A stretch of 64,000 bases of DNA from Hondaea fermentalgiana (lineage: Eukaryota; Sar; Bigyra; Thraustochytrida; Thraustochytriidae), in contig NPFB01000111.1 in assembly GCA_014084085.1 (NCBI GenBank), positions 8,188 through 72,187 of the forward strand, read 5' to 3'. The position numbers were made by a program, and so were the translations under genes. Shown here piece after piece: positions 27,504 to 39,100 of this stretch. Each line of letters starts with the position of its first letter. Position 1 is the stretch's first letter. The notes below the pieces were generated by a model that was not told where the DNA came from, did not search any database, and worked only from the letters and a program-made list of their open reading frames with translations.

Positions 27504-28805
27504 CTACATGTTATCCTCCTCCTCCTCGTCGTCGTCGTCGTTATCGTCTTCGTCTTCGCTGCTGGAATCGGACCCGAACATGCCCTTGATGCCATCAAGC
27601 TTGGAATCGTCCTGCGGTGTGGCAAACTCGAGCTTGGAGACGTCGACGGTCTCCAGCGCCTTGCGCGAAGACTCCTTGAGGTGAACTTCGGGAGCAGGCG
27701 CAGGACGGCAAAAGTGAATGAACTCGACCTTGTCGCGGTAAAATTCCGTAAAGAGCTGACTGTGCTTTTTGAAGAACCGAAAGCACATGGTCCGGAATCC
27801 CTTGCGGAGCTTGGTCTGTCCGCCATAGGCCACAATTTGTCCAGCAACAAAGGCGACACGCAGATGCACCGGAGGCGAGGGCAAATTTGCCTCTCGAGGG
27901 AAGGCCGGGTCCTCGTAGGCGGCGTCGCCGACAACCCAGCTCATGGCGATGCGGGGCTGTGGTGGTCGCGCCGGTCCAAGCGAGGAGCGGCGCGCCACGT
28001 GAGACCCCCAATGAATGATGCGGTGCGAAAAGTGCCAAGCGCAGCCTGCGGGGGCCGGCAGCGCGCGAATGCTCTGATAGGCTTGAGGATCGTTGGCGAA
28101 GATCTCGGCGAGCGGATCGACGTCCTGGCGATCCGCCTTGTGAAAGAGCGGGTCTGCGGTTGCCGGAACAACATAGAGACAAGAATTGTTGGGCCCAGCG
28201 TCGGTGAGCGCGAGCCACGTGGTACTGAGCTTTGAAGTGCCATCGGCCCGGAAAGACTCGGGACCAGAACCCATGCGGTCCCGATGGGGTCCCCAGCCGC
28301 GCTGTCCGTGGTCTGGCTCGACATACCAGGCGTACATGTCGCCAATGAAGCCCGAGCCGCCGGTGGCCGCCTCGAGGCGCGCCGAGGCGCCGGCCACGAG
28401 AATCCAGGCCTCGTCATAGATGAAGATAAAAGAAGCGGGCCAACCATGCTGCATGAGACGAACGACGCCAAGTGCAAGCGCGTGAATGCGCTCGAGGTAG
28501 TCGTCCTCGCCGAGGCCCAAGTCTTGGGGAGTCATGTGGAAAAACCCATTTTCTGCGAACTCCCCGCGCTTCGTTTCAGCCTGGGTTTGCCAGTTCGCGA
28601 CGCGTTCTTTGGCGGCTTGCGCGGCCTCCTGCACGCGTTCATGCTCGCCTACATGAAGGTGTGGACAGACCTTGCGCCAGTACGCGGCGTCCTCGAGAGT
28701 CTCCATGAGCTGTTCATCAGCGCGCATGTCCTCGCTCACCTCGCCTGTGGCTTTGGGTGAGGGGAGGGGCATGTCTGCCATCGCCTCTCCGCGAGCAGAT
28801 GCCAT
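27504..28805 (-). CDS. Phytanoyl-CoA dioxygenase (PhyH) superfamily Fe(II)/2-oxoglutarate oxygenase
   Basis: 433 aa. The double-stranded beta-helix core (about 155-300) has the iron triad H174-x-D176 (in GWGPHRDR) and a distal His in the segment SHRIIHWGS (His265 most likely, His261 possible). Upstream is MYAWYVEPDHGQRGW and a conserved tryptophan-rich strand; downstream is RIAMSWVVGD. The superfamily hydroxylates lipids, secondary metabolites or protein-bound substrates. This member lacks features that would identify its substrate. The last 30 residues are almost entirely Ser/Asp/Glu, encoded by a GAG/GAC-rich run at 27508-27570. There is no targeting signal that I can see. The gene sits tail-to-tail with the OSCA channel gene. 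Confidence 0.8.
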   Translation of the reverse strand: MASARGEAMADMPLPSPKATGEVSEDMRADEQLMETLEDAAYWRKVCPHLHVGEHERVQEAAQAAKERVANWQTQAETKRGEFAENGFFHMTPQDLGLGEDDYLERIHALALGVVRLMQHGWPASFIFIYDEAWILVAGASARLEAATGGSGFIGDMYAWYVEPDHGQRGWGPHRDRMGSGPESFRADGTSKLSTTWLALTDAGPNNSCLYVVPATADPLFHKADRQDVDPLAEIFANDPQAYQSIRALPAPAGCAWHFSHRIIHWGSHVARRSSLGPARPPQPRIAMSWVVGDAAYEDPAFPREANLPSPPVHLRVAFVAGQIVAYGGQTKLRKGFRTMCFRFFKKHSQLFTEFYRDKVEFIHFCRPAPAPEVHLKESSRKALETVDVSKLEFATPQDDSKLDGIKGMFGSDSSSEDEDDNDDDDEEEEDNM

Positions 28806-29309
28806 CGTGTAAGCGCACGCACCCAGAGCCCTTCGTCCTTTGGTGACTCCGAGTCTTTGTAGATGAATTGCTGGCTGGCTGGCTGGTTGCAGTGGCTCGG
28901 TCCGGGCCGGCCGTGCCTGCCTCTGCCGACCACAATTTTTTTATTTTTCACACGAGGAGAGACAGAAAGACAGACAAAGATCAAGTGCGACGAGGAAGAG
29001 ATGAGACTGGATAATTGTTCGTCCCTTTTCCGATAACGATGATGACCAGCATCGGATCAAAGATGACTTTTGGAGAAAAAAAAGAAAAGCAAAAGAGACC
29101 TGGGCTCGAGAGAGATACAGAGAGAGAGTCAGGCGGTTTAGAAAGAAGAAAAAAAGGGTGTTTCTTTGTAATAGGCTTGCATAGAGGAGCGGCGACAAGG
29201 CTCTCCCTCCCAGGCAAAAGGGCTTTGGCCGACCCGAGCTTGACTACTTTGTTGATTCTCGGCGAGAGGGCAGATAAAACAAACGAGGACATTATCTTTT
29301 CTCCTGTTC
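28806..29309. other. Intergenic region
   Basis: 500 bases between two minus-strand genes: 3' region of prefoldin 5 and promoter of the PhyH gene. It has GA-rich stretches (29070-29160) and a (CTGG)n-like run near 28870. No gene is seen. Confidence 0.5.
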
Positions 29310-30173
29310 TCAGGCCTGCTGCTCGGCAGCATCGGCCTGCTCTCTGACCATCTGTACCCTTGCGCGGAAGATTTCGTCAATCTGAGAAAGGTTGTTCTCT
29401 TGGGCAAGAATATTCACGCCCACGCGTTCAATGTAAAGTTGAACATTCTTGACCTGCAAGGCGAAAAGAAGGAATAACGCGCGAGAGCTCTTGACGTGAG
29501 TTCATTGTTTTTTGGCGAACGGAGAAGGGGCGAGGGCATATGCCAGCAGAAGAAAGAGTTTCCGCGCATGAGACTTACCTTGCGCTCGAGGTACTCTTTG
29601 GCGTCCGGGATGGTGCGCTTGACGAAGAAGCCCGTGCCAATTTCAACAGTGACATGTGAAGTGTTGGTAAGCTCTCCAGGAACAAAGATGGAATCATTCA
29701 TCGGAACAAGCATTTTTTGACCTGCGCAAAGAGAAAACAGAGAAGAAACGAGAGCGTTTACAAGATCAGCCAGGATTGAAGATACGGACAGCACGAGATA
29801 AAAAGAAGAAAGAGGCGCGTTAGGGCGTCAACCGTTGCGACAGATGGCTCTTGCAAATGCAAGACGAAGAAAAGAAAAAGTAAAAGAAACGTACCGTCCT
29901 GGGCGCTTTCGACCATCTCGACAGTGCGCAGAGACTCGAGATAGCGCTTTGAGGCAGTCATCATGCTCCTGTGACGGGTCTTCATCTCTTGCAGCTCCTG
30001 GTGTAGGCAGTTGCGATGTCAGTTCGTCTGCCGACGTCCACACGTTTACATTTGCATTTTCAGTCCAGCACGAGAAAAGAACGGGAGCTTCAACGTACCT
30101 GTTGCATGATATTGCGCTGCTGCTGCAGCTGCTGCAGCGGGATTTTGGTCGGGTCCGTCTGGGGCGTCGACAT
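29310..30173 (-). CDS. PFDN5: Prefoldin subunit 5, four exons
   Basis: Assembled by hand from four exons: 30099-30173, 29895-29997, 29579-29721 and 29310-29453. All three introns are GT..AG (gtacgt, gtacgt and gtaagt donors; cag acceptors). The spliced product is 154 aa, the same as human PFDN5. Coiled-coil arms at both ends flank the beta-hairpin core, with signature segments MLVPMNDSIFVPGEL and VEIGTGFFVKRT. The intron phases are 0, 1 and 0. Prefoldin is the hexameric chaperone that hands nascent actin and tubulin to CCT/TRiC; subunit 5 is an alpha-type member. It is head-to-head with the rhomboid gene. This is the clearest multi-intron gene in a window otherwise dominated by single-exon genes. 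Confidence 0.93.
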
Positions 30174-31253
30174 GGTTGCTGGGCTCGAAGCACTCTTTCT
30201 TTGCGCGAGCCGAGCACGTCGGCTCTGTGCGGGGCGAGAGCGGAAGCGGAGTAGAGAGTGGCGCACGCGTGGCAGCCCTGTTCTCTTGGCGTTCGTCCGC
30301 GTGCGTCAAGATCGGCGACCGCGCGCGCGAGTGAGGCAAGGAAAGCGAAGAAGCTTGCTCGCTAGCGGTCGTTGTCAGTCTGCGCCGTCGCGAAGATGAG
30401 GTCTATCCTTGGAAAGAGGTCTATTCTCCAACGTTCCCGCAAATACCCATTGTGCCCTCCTCCGGTCTCCCCGCTATGCATGAAACGTTTTCCGACAGGG
30501 GAGTACGTTCGAATAGTTGAACTCTTTCAGTATACCCCCTACGGCGGTGATAAGCCACGAGTCCAATGAGGTCGATGAAGGGACCCAGGCTGGGAGGGGG
30601 GCACAGAGACCACAACGAGCCGCTCGCTGTTGTGCGCCGGCTCGCGTTGCAGCGGCGAAATAGCCACCCGAAAAAAGCAAACTGTGCGCCCAAACCCGCG
30701 CGAAGACGACGTTCTCAACGGTCTTTGGCGCATTTGGAGTGCGTGACTGCAACCCGAAGGTTGTCGAGGTCGTTTTCAGCGTCGAGAGCCGGCCTCTTGC
30801 ACGGGTTGGAGAGACTTGGGCTATCCGGTACATGCCGCGCCGTGTCTGGTACGGCTGATAGCATGACGATTAACGTGTGCGACGCGAACCGGATACGAGC
30901 GCGGCGTCGGAGGAGCCCGCGCCACTTTCGCAGTCTCCCTTTCTTTGAGCACCCAGAACGGGAACACGCGCGCGCGCGCATCTCATCGTGCCAGCGTCCG
31001 GGTGCGTGCGTGCGTGGGAGGAGAGGCGCGAGGCCGCCGCGGAGGACGTGCGCGGGGCGAGGGACGGCTCCGTGCGCGCCGCGGCGCCGCAGTGCGTGAG
31101 CGGAGAAGTGAGCGAGCGCGCGGGCCAGGCGGGCTCGGTCGGCCATCTGACTGATTGACCTCTCAAGGGTGGCGAGGTCTGGTTTTCTTTTCTCTTTTCG
31201 GGTTGAGTAAGGCGCGAGGTGCAAGCAGCCTCGTGCGCGAGGAGAAGAGCGCC
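30174..31253. other. Divergent intergenic region between prefoldin 5 and rhomboid genes
   Basis: 1.08 kb, GC-rich, with CGCG-rich runs near 30960-31000. It should carry both promoters. Open frames on both strands look like by-products of composition. Confidence 0.5.
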
Positions 31254-32405
31254 ATGGCGTCGTCCGCGGGAGTGGAGCAGACGCGGCTCGCGACGCCCGT
31301 GGCGACGCCGGCCGTCGACACGGCGGAGACGGGCGTCGAGGGCGAGACGCTGGCAACTCCCAAGACGTACCGACGACTTTTGCGCGCAGCGTCCTCGTAC
31401 GGTTCATTCCAGATCCAGCATGCAGATGAGCCCAAGTCGATGTTCAAGACAGGACGGCCGCTGGTGTGTATGACGCTATTTTTGTGCTGCAGCGTAATGC
31501 TCGTGATTGAGTTTGCAGTGAACAACTGGGAACTTGAGTCGTTCTCGACAAACCCCACCATTGGCGTCTCAGTGAGCACCTTGCTGGAGCTGGGCGCCAA
31601 GCGCGCAGATCTCATCTTGGAGGGAGACTGGTACCGTCTCATTGCACCCATTTTCCTGCACGCAGGGATTCTGCATTACCTTTTCAACATGTTCGCGCTC
31701 TGGCAGATCGGTTTCCCGCTCGAGAACCAGTTTGGAAGTCTCGCGGCCGCGCTCATCATTCTCTTGGGTGGATTTCAGGGCGTTGTGTGGAGTGCAATTT
31801 TGAGTCCCGTCACGGTTGGCGTGGGTGCCTCGGGAGCAATCTTTGCGCTCTTTGGCAGCGCGTGGAGCGAGCTCATTCTCAACTGGTCTCTGTACAAGGG
31901 CCAGCACTGCATTTCCATTACGCAGCTCGTCCTGGCCACGGCGGTGAACCTCATGCTGGGTCTCATGCCTTTTCTGGACAACTTTGCTCACATTGCTGGA
32001 TTCGTGACGGGTATTTTGGTTGGTTTTGGCGTTTTGGTTTCAAATCGCTTCACTCGATGGGGGGAGCTCAAGGAGCGCAAGCGGTATCAGGTTGTCTTGC
32101 AGAGCTTGTCTGTGCTCATTACGCCCCTGCTGGTGGTCGTTTCGCTCTTGGTCTTGTATCTAGGTGTCGATGCGGACGAGTGGTGCACGTGGTGCCGATA
32201 TCTCTCGTGTGTTCCCTTTCCACCGGGTGACTCGCCCTGGTGGACCTGTGACGAGTGTTCGGATGCGGGCGTCACGGCCTATTTTGTAAACTCCACCACC
32301 GTCACGGTGTACTGCCCGTCAAGTCCTGCAGTCAACGCTACGGCGCCGGATGGACTCGCAGATAACAACAACTTGCTCATTGGGCTCTGTCAAGAGGTCT
32401 GCTGA
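31254..32405 (+). CDS. Rhomboid-family intramembrane serine protease
   Basis: 383 aa from the ATG at 31254 (gcgccATGg context); the frame is open 33 codons further upstream without a better start. The catalytic dyad is Ser193 in GASGAIFALFG and His246 in NFAHIAGFVTG. The L1-loop and helix-2 signature is RLIAPIFLHAGILHYLFNM. One membrane segment (about 70-90) precedes the six-helix core and another follows, giving 1+6 topology with an extra C-terminal span. A short Cys- and Trp-rich tail (CTWCRYLSCVPF and a second CxxC further on) resembles the tails of plant and stramenopile rhomboids and probably faces the lumen. Rhomboids cleave transmembrane helices of substrates within the bilayer. Both catalytic residues are present, so it should be active. 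Confidence 0.9.
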   Translation: MASSAGVEQTRLATPVATPAVDTAETGVEGETLATPKTYRRLLRAASSYGSFQIQHADEPKSMFKTGRPLVCMTLFLCCSVMLVIEFAVNNWELESFSTNPTIGVSVSTLLELGAKRADLILEGDWYRLIAPIFLHAGILHYLFNMFALWQIGFPLENQFGSLAAALIILLGGFQGVVWSAILSPVTVGVGASGAIFALFGSAWSELILNWSLYKGQHCISITQLVLATAVNLMLGLMPFLDNFAHIAGFVTGILVGFGVLVSNRFTRWGELKERKRYQVVLQSLSVLITPLLVVVSLLVLYLGVDADEWCTWCRYLSCVPFPPGDSPWWTCDECSDAGVTAYFVNSTTVTVYCPSSPAVNATAPDGLADNNNLLIGLCQEVC

Positions 32406-32835
32406 GGGGTGTTGGTTAGGGCTGTTCTACTACTACGTTTTGTTTATGATTCAAGGAGAATCTCTCACGTTTGTGTGAAGCAAAGGGACTTTTGGCCGAG
32501 CTTACAGCTAGCTGTCTGTGCGATACACCTGACTCTAGGTCCTGCGGCTGATGTTTGGCAATTCTTTGTGTATGCATCTTTGATCTCAACAGTAAAACAT
32601 AATTTACCATCTGATCAACCACACATGTCTGCAAACGAATATGTTGCAAGGTAAAAGAAAAAATGAGTTGCCAAGTAGAATTGTGATCATCCAAAGGAAT
32701 GGAACGTGTAGGCAGCGAACGGAATCGTCGCAAGGCTTGATAAAGGTTTGCCAAAGGGGATATACTCATATAGTGAAATCTCTCGTCCATCGTTTTGTTC
32801 CGTCTTTGCTACAGAGACGCAACGTTTGAGGCCGC
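32406..32835. other. Intergenic region 3' of the rhomboid gene
   Basis: 430 bases of lower GC with no gene visible. Confidence 0.5.
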
Positions 32836-33356
32836 ATGTATGAGACGCGTCTGATCCTGGATCATCGGAGAGAGGCTTGACAAGCGGACGGTTGCCACTG
32901 GGGCCCTCACAGATCCACGAACGCAGGGTTTGGATTCGAATTAGGCCAGCAGCAACAGCAGACTTATTTATGAAATGCATCCAATGCTGGATCATCTGGC
33001 AGGAGCTTGGCATGTAACTTTCTACTGCTGTCGCTTTTGACAATCCTGGCTCGACGTGACAGATCCACAAACATAGCGTCTGGAGTTAAACACGACAAGC
33101 AGCAACAACAAGCTCATGACTATGATGCATCAAACTCTAGGTCAGCTGGCAGTCGCTTGGTATACAACTATCTGTCGCCGTCCCTCTTGGCAATCCTGGC
33201 TCAACGTCACTTTCTCGAAGACGCGGCGTCTGGCGACGAACGAGGCCAGCAGCAACAATAGGCTCATGATGATGATGCATCAAACGCTAAATCAGCTGGC
33301 AGACGCTTGGTATACAACTATCTGTCGCCGTCCCTTTTGACAATTCCGACTCAACG
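32836..33356. repeat. Tandem array of 150-bp units ending at an assembly gap
   Basis: ATGCATC(A/C)AA marks the unit start at 32975, 33125 and 33275, exactly 150 bp apart. An older, diverged copy begins near 32836. Each unit carries (A/G)TCA-CTGGCAG, TATACAACTATCTGTCGCCG (in the last two units), a GG-CAACAG/CAACAA run and GCTCATGA. The fourth copy is cut by the N run, so the true copy number is unknown. Confidence 0.9.
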
Positions 33357-33456
33357 NNNNNNNNNNNNNNNNNNNNNNNNNNNNNNNNNNNNNNNNNNNN
33401 NNNNNNNNNNNNNNNNNNNNNNNNNNNNNNNNNNNNNNNNNNNNNNNNNNNNNNNN
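33357..33456. other. Assembly gap of 100 N
   Basis: Exactly 100 N, the usual placeholder for a gap of unknown size. It lies inside or at the end of the 150-bp array, so the array itself probably broke the assembly. Confidence 0.95.
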
Positions 33457-36120
33457 GGGGGGGGTTGGCTCGTTGCGAGGCTCAAGTCCACTATCGGATA
33501 GGTTCAACGTCTGACGCCTGACCTCCGCGTGTGCCTTCTTTCTTCACTGTCAATGCAGATCGTCTTGCGACGCATAGCTGGCAGGCCAGGCAAAGAACCA
33601 AAACCAACGGTTCATTTCGTTGTGAAGCGCGACTCTTCTACTGTGCCATCCGCATACAAGACCCCAGAAGAGCCCCAACTGCTCGCCGCAGCAGCAGCTG
33701 ACACTCGATCTGGCTGCTTTTGGTGCAGGGAAACTACCGCGCAAGAGCACGCTGTTCATTCCCCTTCACACAGCCAGTAAGTGAGTCCGAGTCAGATAGG
33801 TAGTAGTATCTCTCCTCTGCATTCGCAGCCGGCAAACCAAATCCCGGATCGGTCTGGCGTATGCAGTCTTGTTGACATTTCGAGAGCAGAAGGCCATGTC
33901 AAATCAAGCAAAGCGCCGCAATGCAGAGCGCTCTCCCTCAGCGTCTCTTTCCGGCCCATCATGACATCATCATCCCCCTTCTCTTCGTCATCATCACAAT
34001 CATCGTCGTCAGCAGCGGTAGCAACAGCAGCAGGCGAGAGCGACGACTGAGCCTCTCGCTCAAGTCACGGGGTCCTCGAGGCTTTTCCATCATACTTGTG
34101 GACCGGCCGCCATCTGCTTTCAAACGGTCCTCGATCCGCACGCAACGCAGCGGAAAATGGTGACCAGCACTACTCCAAAAAATCCATGCACCCGTCGCAT
34201 TTGCTCAAAAGTCAACCTTGTCCCCGCATTCGTCGAGCCACAGTGGCGGGGCGGGCGCCTTTCCTTTCTTTGCTATCCTTTCCTTTCTTTTTAGACCTCC
34301 CCCTCCTTTCCGAGGCCCGCTCTCGGCCCGCTCTCTTCCAATTCCACAGGATTTTTCGCGGATGCGCTCGTCTCGTTCTGTGGACGTGTGTGATGAGAGC
34401 AGATGTGGATTTGAGGCCCGCCGGCCGGGAGTTCTCGGGTGGTCTGCTCGCCAGCCAGCAGGACGCAGCGAGCCAGCCAGGCCGGGCCAGGCCGCGCTTC
34501 GCGGCTCGACGCGGTATGGGGAAAGCAGAAGAGCCCGCAAGGGAAGCCTCGCGCGCGCTCGCGGCTTCGTGCGGTCCAAGAACGCGCCCGGCCGGGTCCA
34601 AAGCGCGGTCCAGGCGGCACGCGGGCGCCGCGCGGACCCGTAGCGTTTCCGGTAAGCGCGGGCCTAGAAAATCGTGCGGACGAGAGGCCGTGGACAGATC
34701 GGGTCCGTCCAGTGGTCGCGTCTGCTCGCTTTCACGCGGGGTGTGAGCGGGGTGTGGGGGCGGCGCGCCTTTGAAGATTCGGGAAAAGAAGAAAAGAGGA
34801 AGAAGGGTCAGCGACAGAAAAAGAAGTCGAAAAGGAAAAAGAAAAAAGATCAAAAAGAAAGAAGAAAAACGTGAAAGAAATAGTAGTAGGACCAGCGTTG
34901 CCGCGCGGGTTCGCCCTCGTACTACGCGTGGACAAGAACGAGCGACGTCGCCGAGGGGAGCCTTGCGTGTGCGAGCACGAGTGCGCGAGTGCAACGGTCG
35001 TCGGTGGTCCCCGAGGGTTGCATGGGTGCGTGCAACGGGCGCTTTTTCTTTTCTTTTTATGATTTTCAGGATGGGATGGCCTTTCGTTCCCGGCGCGGGA
35101 TGGCATCACAGATGCGAGATGCCGTCGAACAAGAAACACACAAAGGCAACTTCGGAGCAACGTGAAGCTTGGTCTGCTGGATATGCTTGCTAGCTGTGCT
35201 GTGCGCTCATCTTTTGGCTTCTTCGCAAGCTTGTTGTGAAATGAGTTGGTTGCTGTTGCTGTTGCTGTTGCTGTTGCTTGCTTTTATCCAAGCTTACTTC
35301 GTTTTGCCTGTTTCTCTTACGTTGCTCGTAGTTGCGTGCTTGGGCTAGGCTACTCGCTTGCAGTTGTCGGTCGGTTCTCATTCTTGCGTCAGTGAATAGT
35401 CTCACAGTCAGCGCCAAGTTGGAGCTGCGCTGGAGTTATTTTTTCTTGTTATTCCACCGACCACCGCCAGTCAACAGAGAAAGTCAAAGTCGTGCAGAGT
35501 CGGCGACGATCACTGCATCTTTGGCTTCTCCTGCCTGCCTGCCTGCCTGCCTCGCCGCTGTCTGGCTGCTGCCACAAGCCTGACCTGACCGCCGCCTGGA
35601 GGCTTTCTCTCTCCGGCAAGTCTGGTCCAGCCACCACTGAGTCCTGGCCAAATCTCTGCCGACGCTTGCTCCAAACTCCTTGTTTTCATCTCATCGCTCG
35701 CATCGACCGCCACAAGCCCGCCCGCCAGCCACCATGGCCAAGAAGAAGAAGAAGCCCAGCCGGCCGGCGACCCCTTTGCTGCTTGCTGTGCGGCCCCGAG
35801 GCCGTGGCAGGCGGGGGCGCACTCGTGAGCGCCATGACGCGCGCTGTTCAGCAGGTGGGATGGCCTCTGCCTAGCCTAGTGCGACCACTGACAGCTCACA
35901 GTCGATCATACGGCCACGCCAAAAAAGGCGGGCGGGCTCCCACCGCGCTCCCCCCCAAGGATCCTGAGCGGGATACGCTGCGGACGGCAGGACGTCCGGC
36001 GGCGCGGCGCGGCGACAGCGAGCGTTGATAGAAGAAGCTGCAGCTGCAGATGCAGCAGCAGCGCGAGCCTTTCGCTCTTGCGGTTGCTCGAAAGCTGTTG
36101 TGGTGGGTGGCCCTCGCCCG
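33457..36120. other. Gene-poor region
   Basis: No gene that I can support. It opens with a run of G at the gap edge. There is a hexamer repeat (TTGCTG)n at 35249-35280 and a (CCTG)n run at about 35533-35555. A 46-codon frame at 35734 starts in a GCCACCATGG context (MAKKKKKPS) but is too short and isolated to call. GA-rich sequence lies at 34770-34880. Confidence 0.5.
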
Positions 36121-39100
36121 GTTCGCCGCGAGGGCAGGCGTTAATTTAACTTACTGTTAGTTCATTTGTTAGGCGTTACGCGCGGAGGCGCCGGCGCGCG
36201 GAAGACTCGTGGTCGCTCGCGCGGGGCCCGCCAGGCTGGCCGGCAGAAGGCTGCTAGCTTGCTCCCTCGGAGGCAGGGCCGGCCAGCCGCGCGGCGCGGC
36301 GCGGCGCGAACGTGGGTCGCCGAGCGAGCGAGCGAGCGAGCGAGCGAGCAAGCGAGATGATCGCCGCGCGACTTTAGTTTAGGTCACGATGTGCTGGTTT
36401 TACACGTGCATCGAGGAGAGAAAGCGACAGCGACGGCGACCAGAGCACGCGAGCGAGCAACGCACGCTTTGTCTAACAGTAAGTTTACTTCCGAGTCGAG
36501 TCGAGTCCTCGCGCGGTTTCGCGCCTCCTTCCCGCCCTGGCTGATGAATGAATGAATGAATGAATGAATGAATGAATGAATGAAGGCTCTACGAGGTGGA
36601 CGGCGGTAGGTTGCTTGCTTATGTGTTGCTGGCTGACAGTGAGCTTGCTTGCGTGCGTCTGCGAGCCTGCGCGCTCGCGCAAGCTGCCTGCACCCGGCTG
36701 CGGATTTCGAGGATTTCGACTTGGCATGGCACCGAGAGATCATGTCGGCCGTGCCGCGCCATGCGGACGCACGCAGTGCAGTGCAGTGCAGTGCAGTGCA
36801 ATGCTATGCTATGCAATGCAATGCAATGCGATGCGTTGCCCTGTACTGCATGCACACGAGCGACATGCGAGGAGAAAAGATCACGAATTTCGAAAGGGAG
36901 AGAAAAGGATAACACTAGCCAACACCGATCCCGTGCCGAGCGGTCTCCCTGCGTCCGAGCCCGGACGCGCGAGCAAGGTTCCCTCCCTCCCTCGCTACCT
37001 TCGCCGTCGCCCCACCCGCGGCGTGGTTGTCAAGCGCAGCGTTGCTCACCCATCTTCCGCTCGGCCATCTTCGCTCTCTGTCCCCTCCCGCCGCGCCGCG
37101 CCGCGCCCAGCCCGGCCAAGCCAAGCCAAGCCAACCGTCCGTCCGTCGCAGTCGCACTGGCGCCGCGCCGCGCTGCTGTGCCAAGCCCAGCCAGACCAAG
37201 CCGCCCCGTCGGACCTCGAGCGCGGCGCAGGCTCGGAGACCGCGCGCCGACCAACCGCGCAGTGCGAGCGGGCCTCGGAGAGGAGAGAAAGAAAGGGGAG
37301 GAAGCGGAAGGGCGCGAGGTAGTTTCGGGGTCGAAGGCGGCAAGTATCTTGCAGGAAGGAGCGCGGGACCAGCAGGAAGGAGCACTGCTGACCCGGAGAG
37401 AGAAACCGGGAAGGACTTGACGGACGCGCAGGATGGATGGACGGATGAATGGGACGGCCAATGGAGGGGCGGCGGATCTTCACCCACGCGAGTTCGCGCT
37501 GGGCGTGCCGGCCTCGGCGCAGTGGTCTCTTACGCGCATGGATAGATGCGATGCGATGCTATGCGGTGCGATGCGATGCGATGGAGTGACGAAGCCTCGC
37601 AAAGGTTGCCCTGGACTGCGGCTGCGGCGAGGATGGGTGGGTGGGTGGACGAAAGAAAAGAAACTGCTGTGCCGCGTATGCCATGCGGCCTGGGAAGGAG
37701 AGGATGCGGTCGCCCAGCCAGCCAGCCAGCGAGCGAAAACTGCCAGCCTCGCTTCGCTTCGCCCACGCTGCCGAGGAGCGCAGAGATCAACCAATGGTCA
37801 GTGGCCGGTGGACGAGGACCCGGCCTGACGTGACCCACGTGAGGTGAGTGGGTGAGCGAGTGGAGTGAGTGAGTGAGTGGCCTCGCCATGGCAACATAAA
37901 GGGCAAGCTAGGGGTGTGTGGTATCATGCGTACAAGCTTACAGAGGAGGCCGGCCGCGTGTGCACGCTTCGCATCGCTTCGCTTCGCAGCGCATCGCATC
38001 GCTTTGCATCGCTTCGCACTGCGCTGCCTTCCACGCCATCGCTTTCCACCAGCGTCCGTCGCCAGAAGCGGACGCCGCGGCAACAAGCCTGTGCTCTCCG
38101 GGCCTGCCTGGTGCACCGCGCCGCACCGCACAGCGAGCCCAGGCTGCTCGCCCGTCGTCTCCGACTCCCTTCGCCTCTCCTCTCCTCTCCTGCTCTGCTC
38201 TGCTCTGCTCACACCGTCCGCGACATAACATACATGCCATTCATCGCATACATCACACCGCCGACGCCGAGCACGACGCCCGCGCCGACGCGGCGACGTC
38301 GATGCCGCCTGCCGCGAGCGACACGCTCTGAAGACCCGCGAGCGAGCGCCAGCGCGAGCGGCACGGCGATGGAGGAGAACGGTCGACGGGTCTTCGCAGA
38401 TCGACGGATGGTGGAGATACGTATAGATAGATAGACGGATAGCAAGTAGCTGAATAGAGGGAGATAGAGTGCCGCACCGCCGCCACTGCACGCGATTTGG
38501 GGCAGCGAGCGCGCACGGCTCCGCGGACTTCTCCTCGCGGCGCACCGAGAGCGCTCGCGGCGCGGCGGGCGAGGCCTGGCGAGCCCGCGGCCTTTTTCCG
38601 CGGTGCGCGGCGGCGAGGCCGCGGTGCGGGGCGCTTGCCGTGCGTGCGTGCGTGTGTGGCTGCGTGGCTGCGTGCTTGCTTGCTTGCTTGCTTGAGTCGC
38701 GTCTGGGTTTGGGGGGCGATGCTCGCTTCTGACGCACGAGCGAGCCACAGGCAAGCCAAGGCAAGCCAAGGCAAGGCAAGCGAAGCCAAGCCGAGGGCAG
38801 ACACCCGACCGGGCAAGCAAGGCCTCGCCAGGCGGAGCCGCGCGCTGCCGCTGGTGGGCGCGGCGCAGGCGATGAGCCCGGGCTCGGGCGCTCGCTTGTG
38901 CGTTGCGTCGCGGTGCGTGCATCCCCATACGTCCATCCATACACTATACACAACGTGCCACACTACATTGTAACATAAGATAACATAGCGTGACGTACAT
39001 CGCGCCTCTACTGTCCATCCATGCTGCTTGCTTTACTTACTGGTCCCTACATGGCCCCTTCAGAGGCGTCATCTATCTGCCAGTAGTACTACTCTTGCGC

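Noticed and set aside
32836..33356. 150-bp repeats considered as a CRISPR array
   Set aside because: The units are long, contiguous and diverging, with no short repeat plus unique spacer layout, in a eukaryotic genome.
35734..35874. Short frame MAKKKKKPS... with a GCCACCATGG start context
   Set aside because: Only 46 codons, isolated in a gene-poor region, with no continuation that I could find by splicing.
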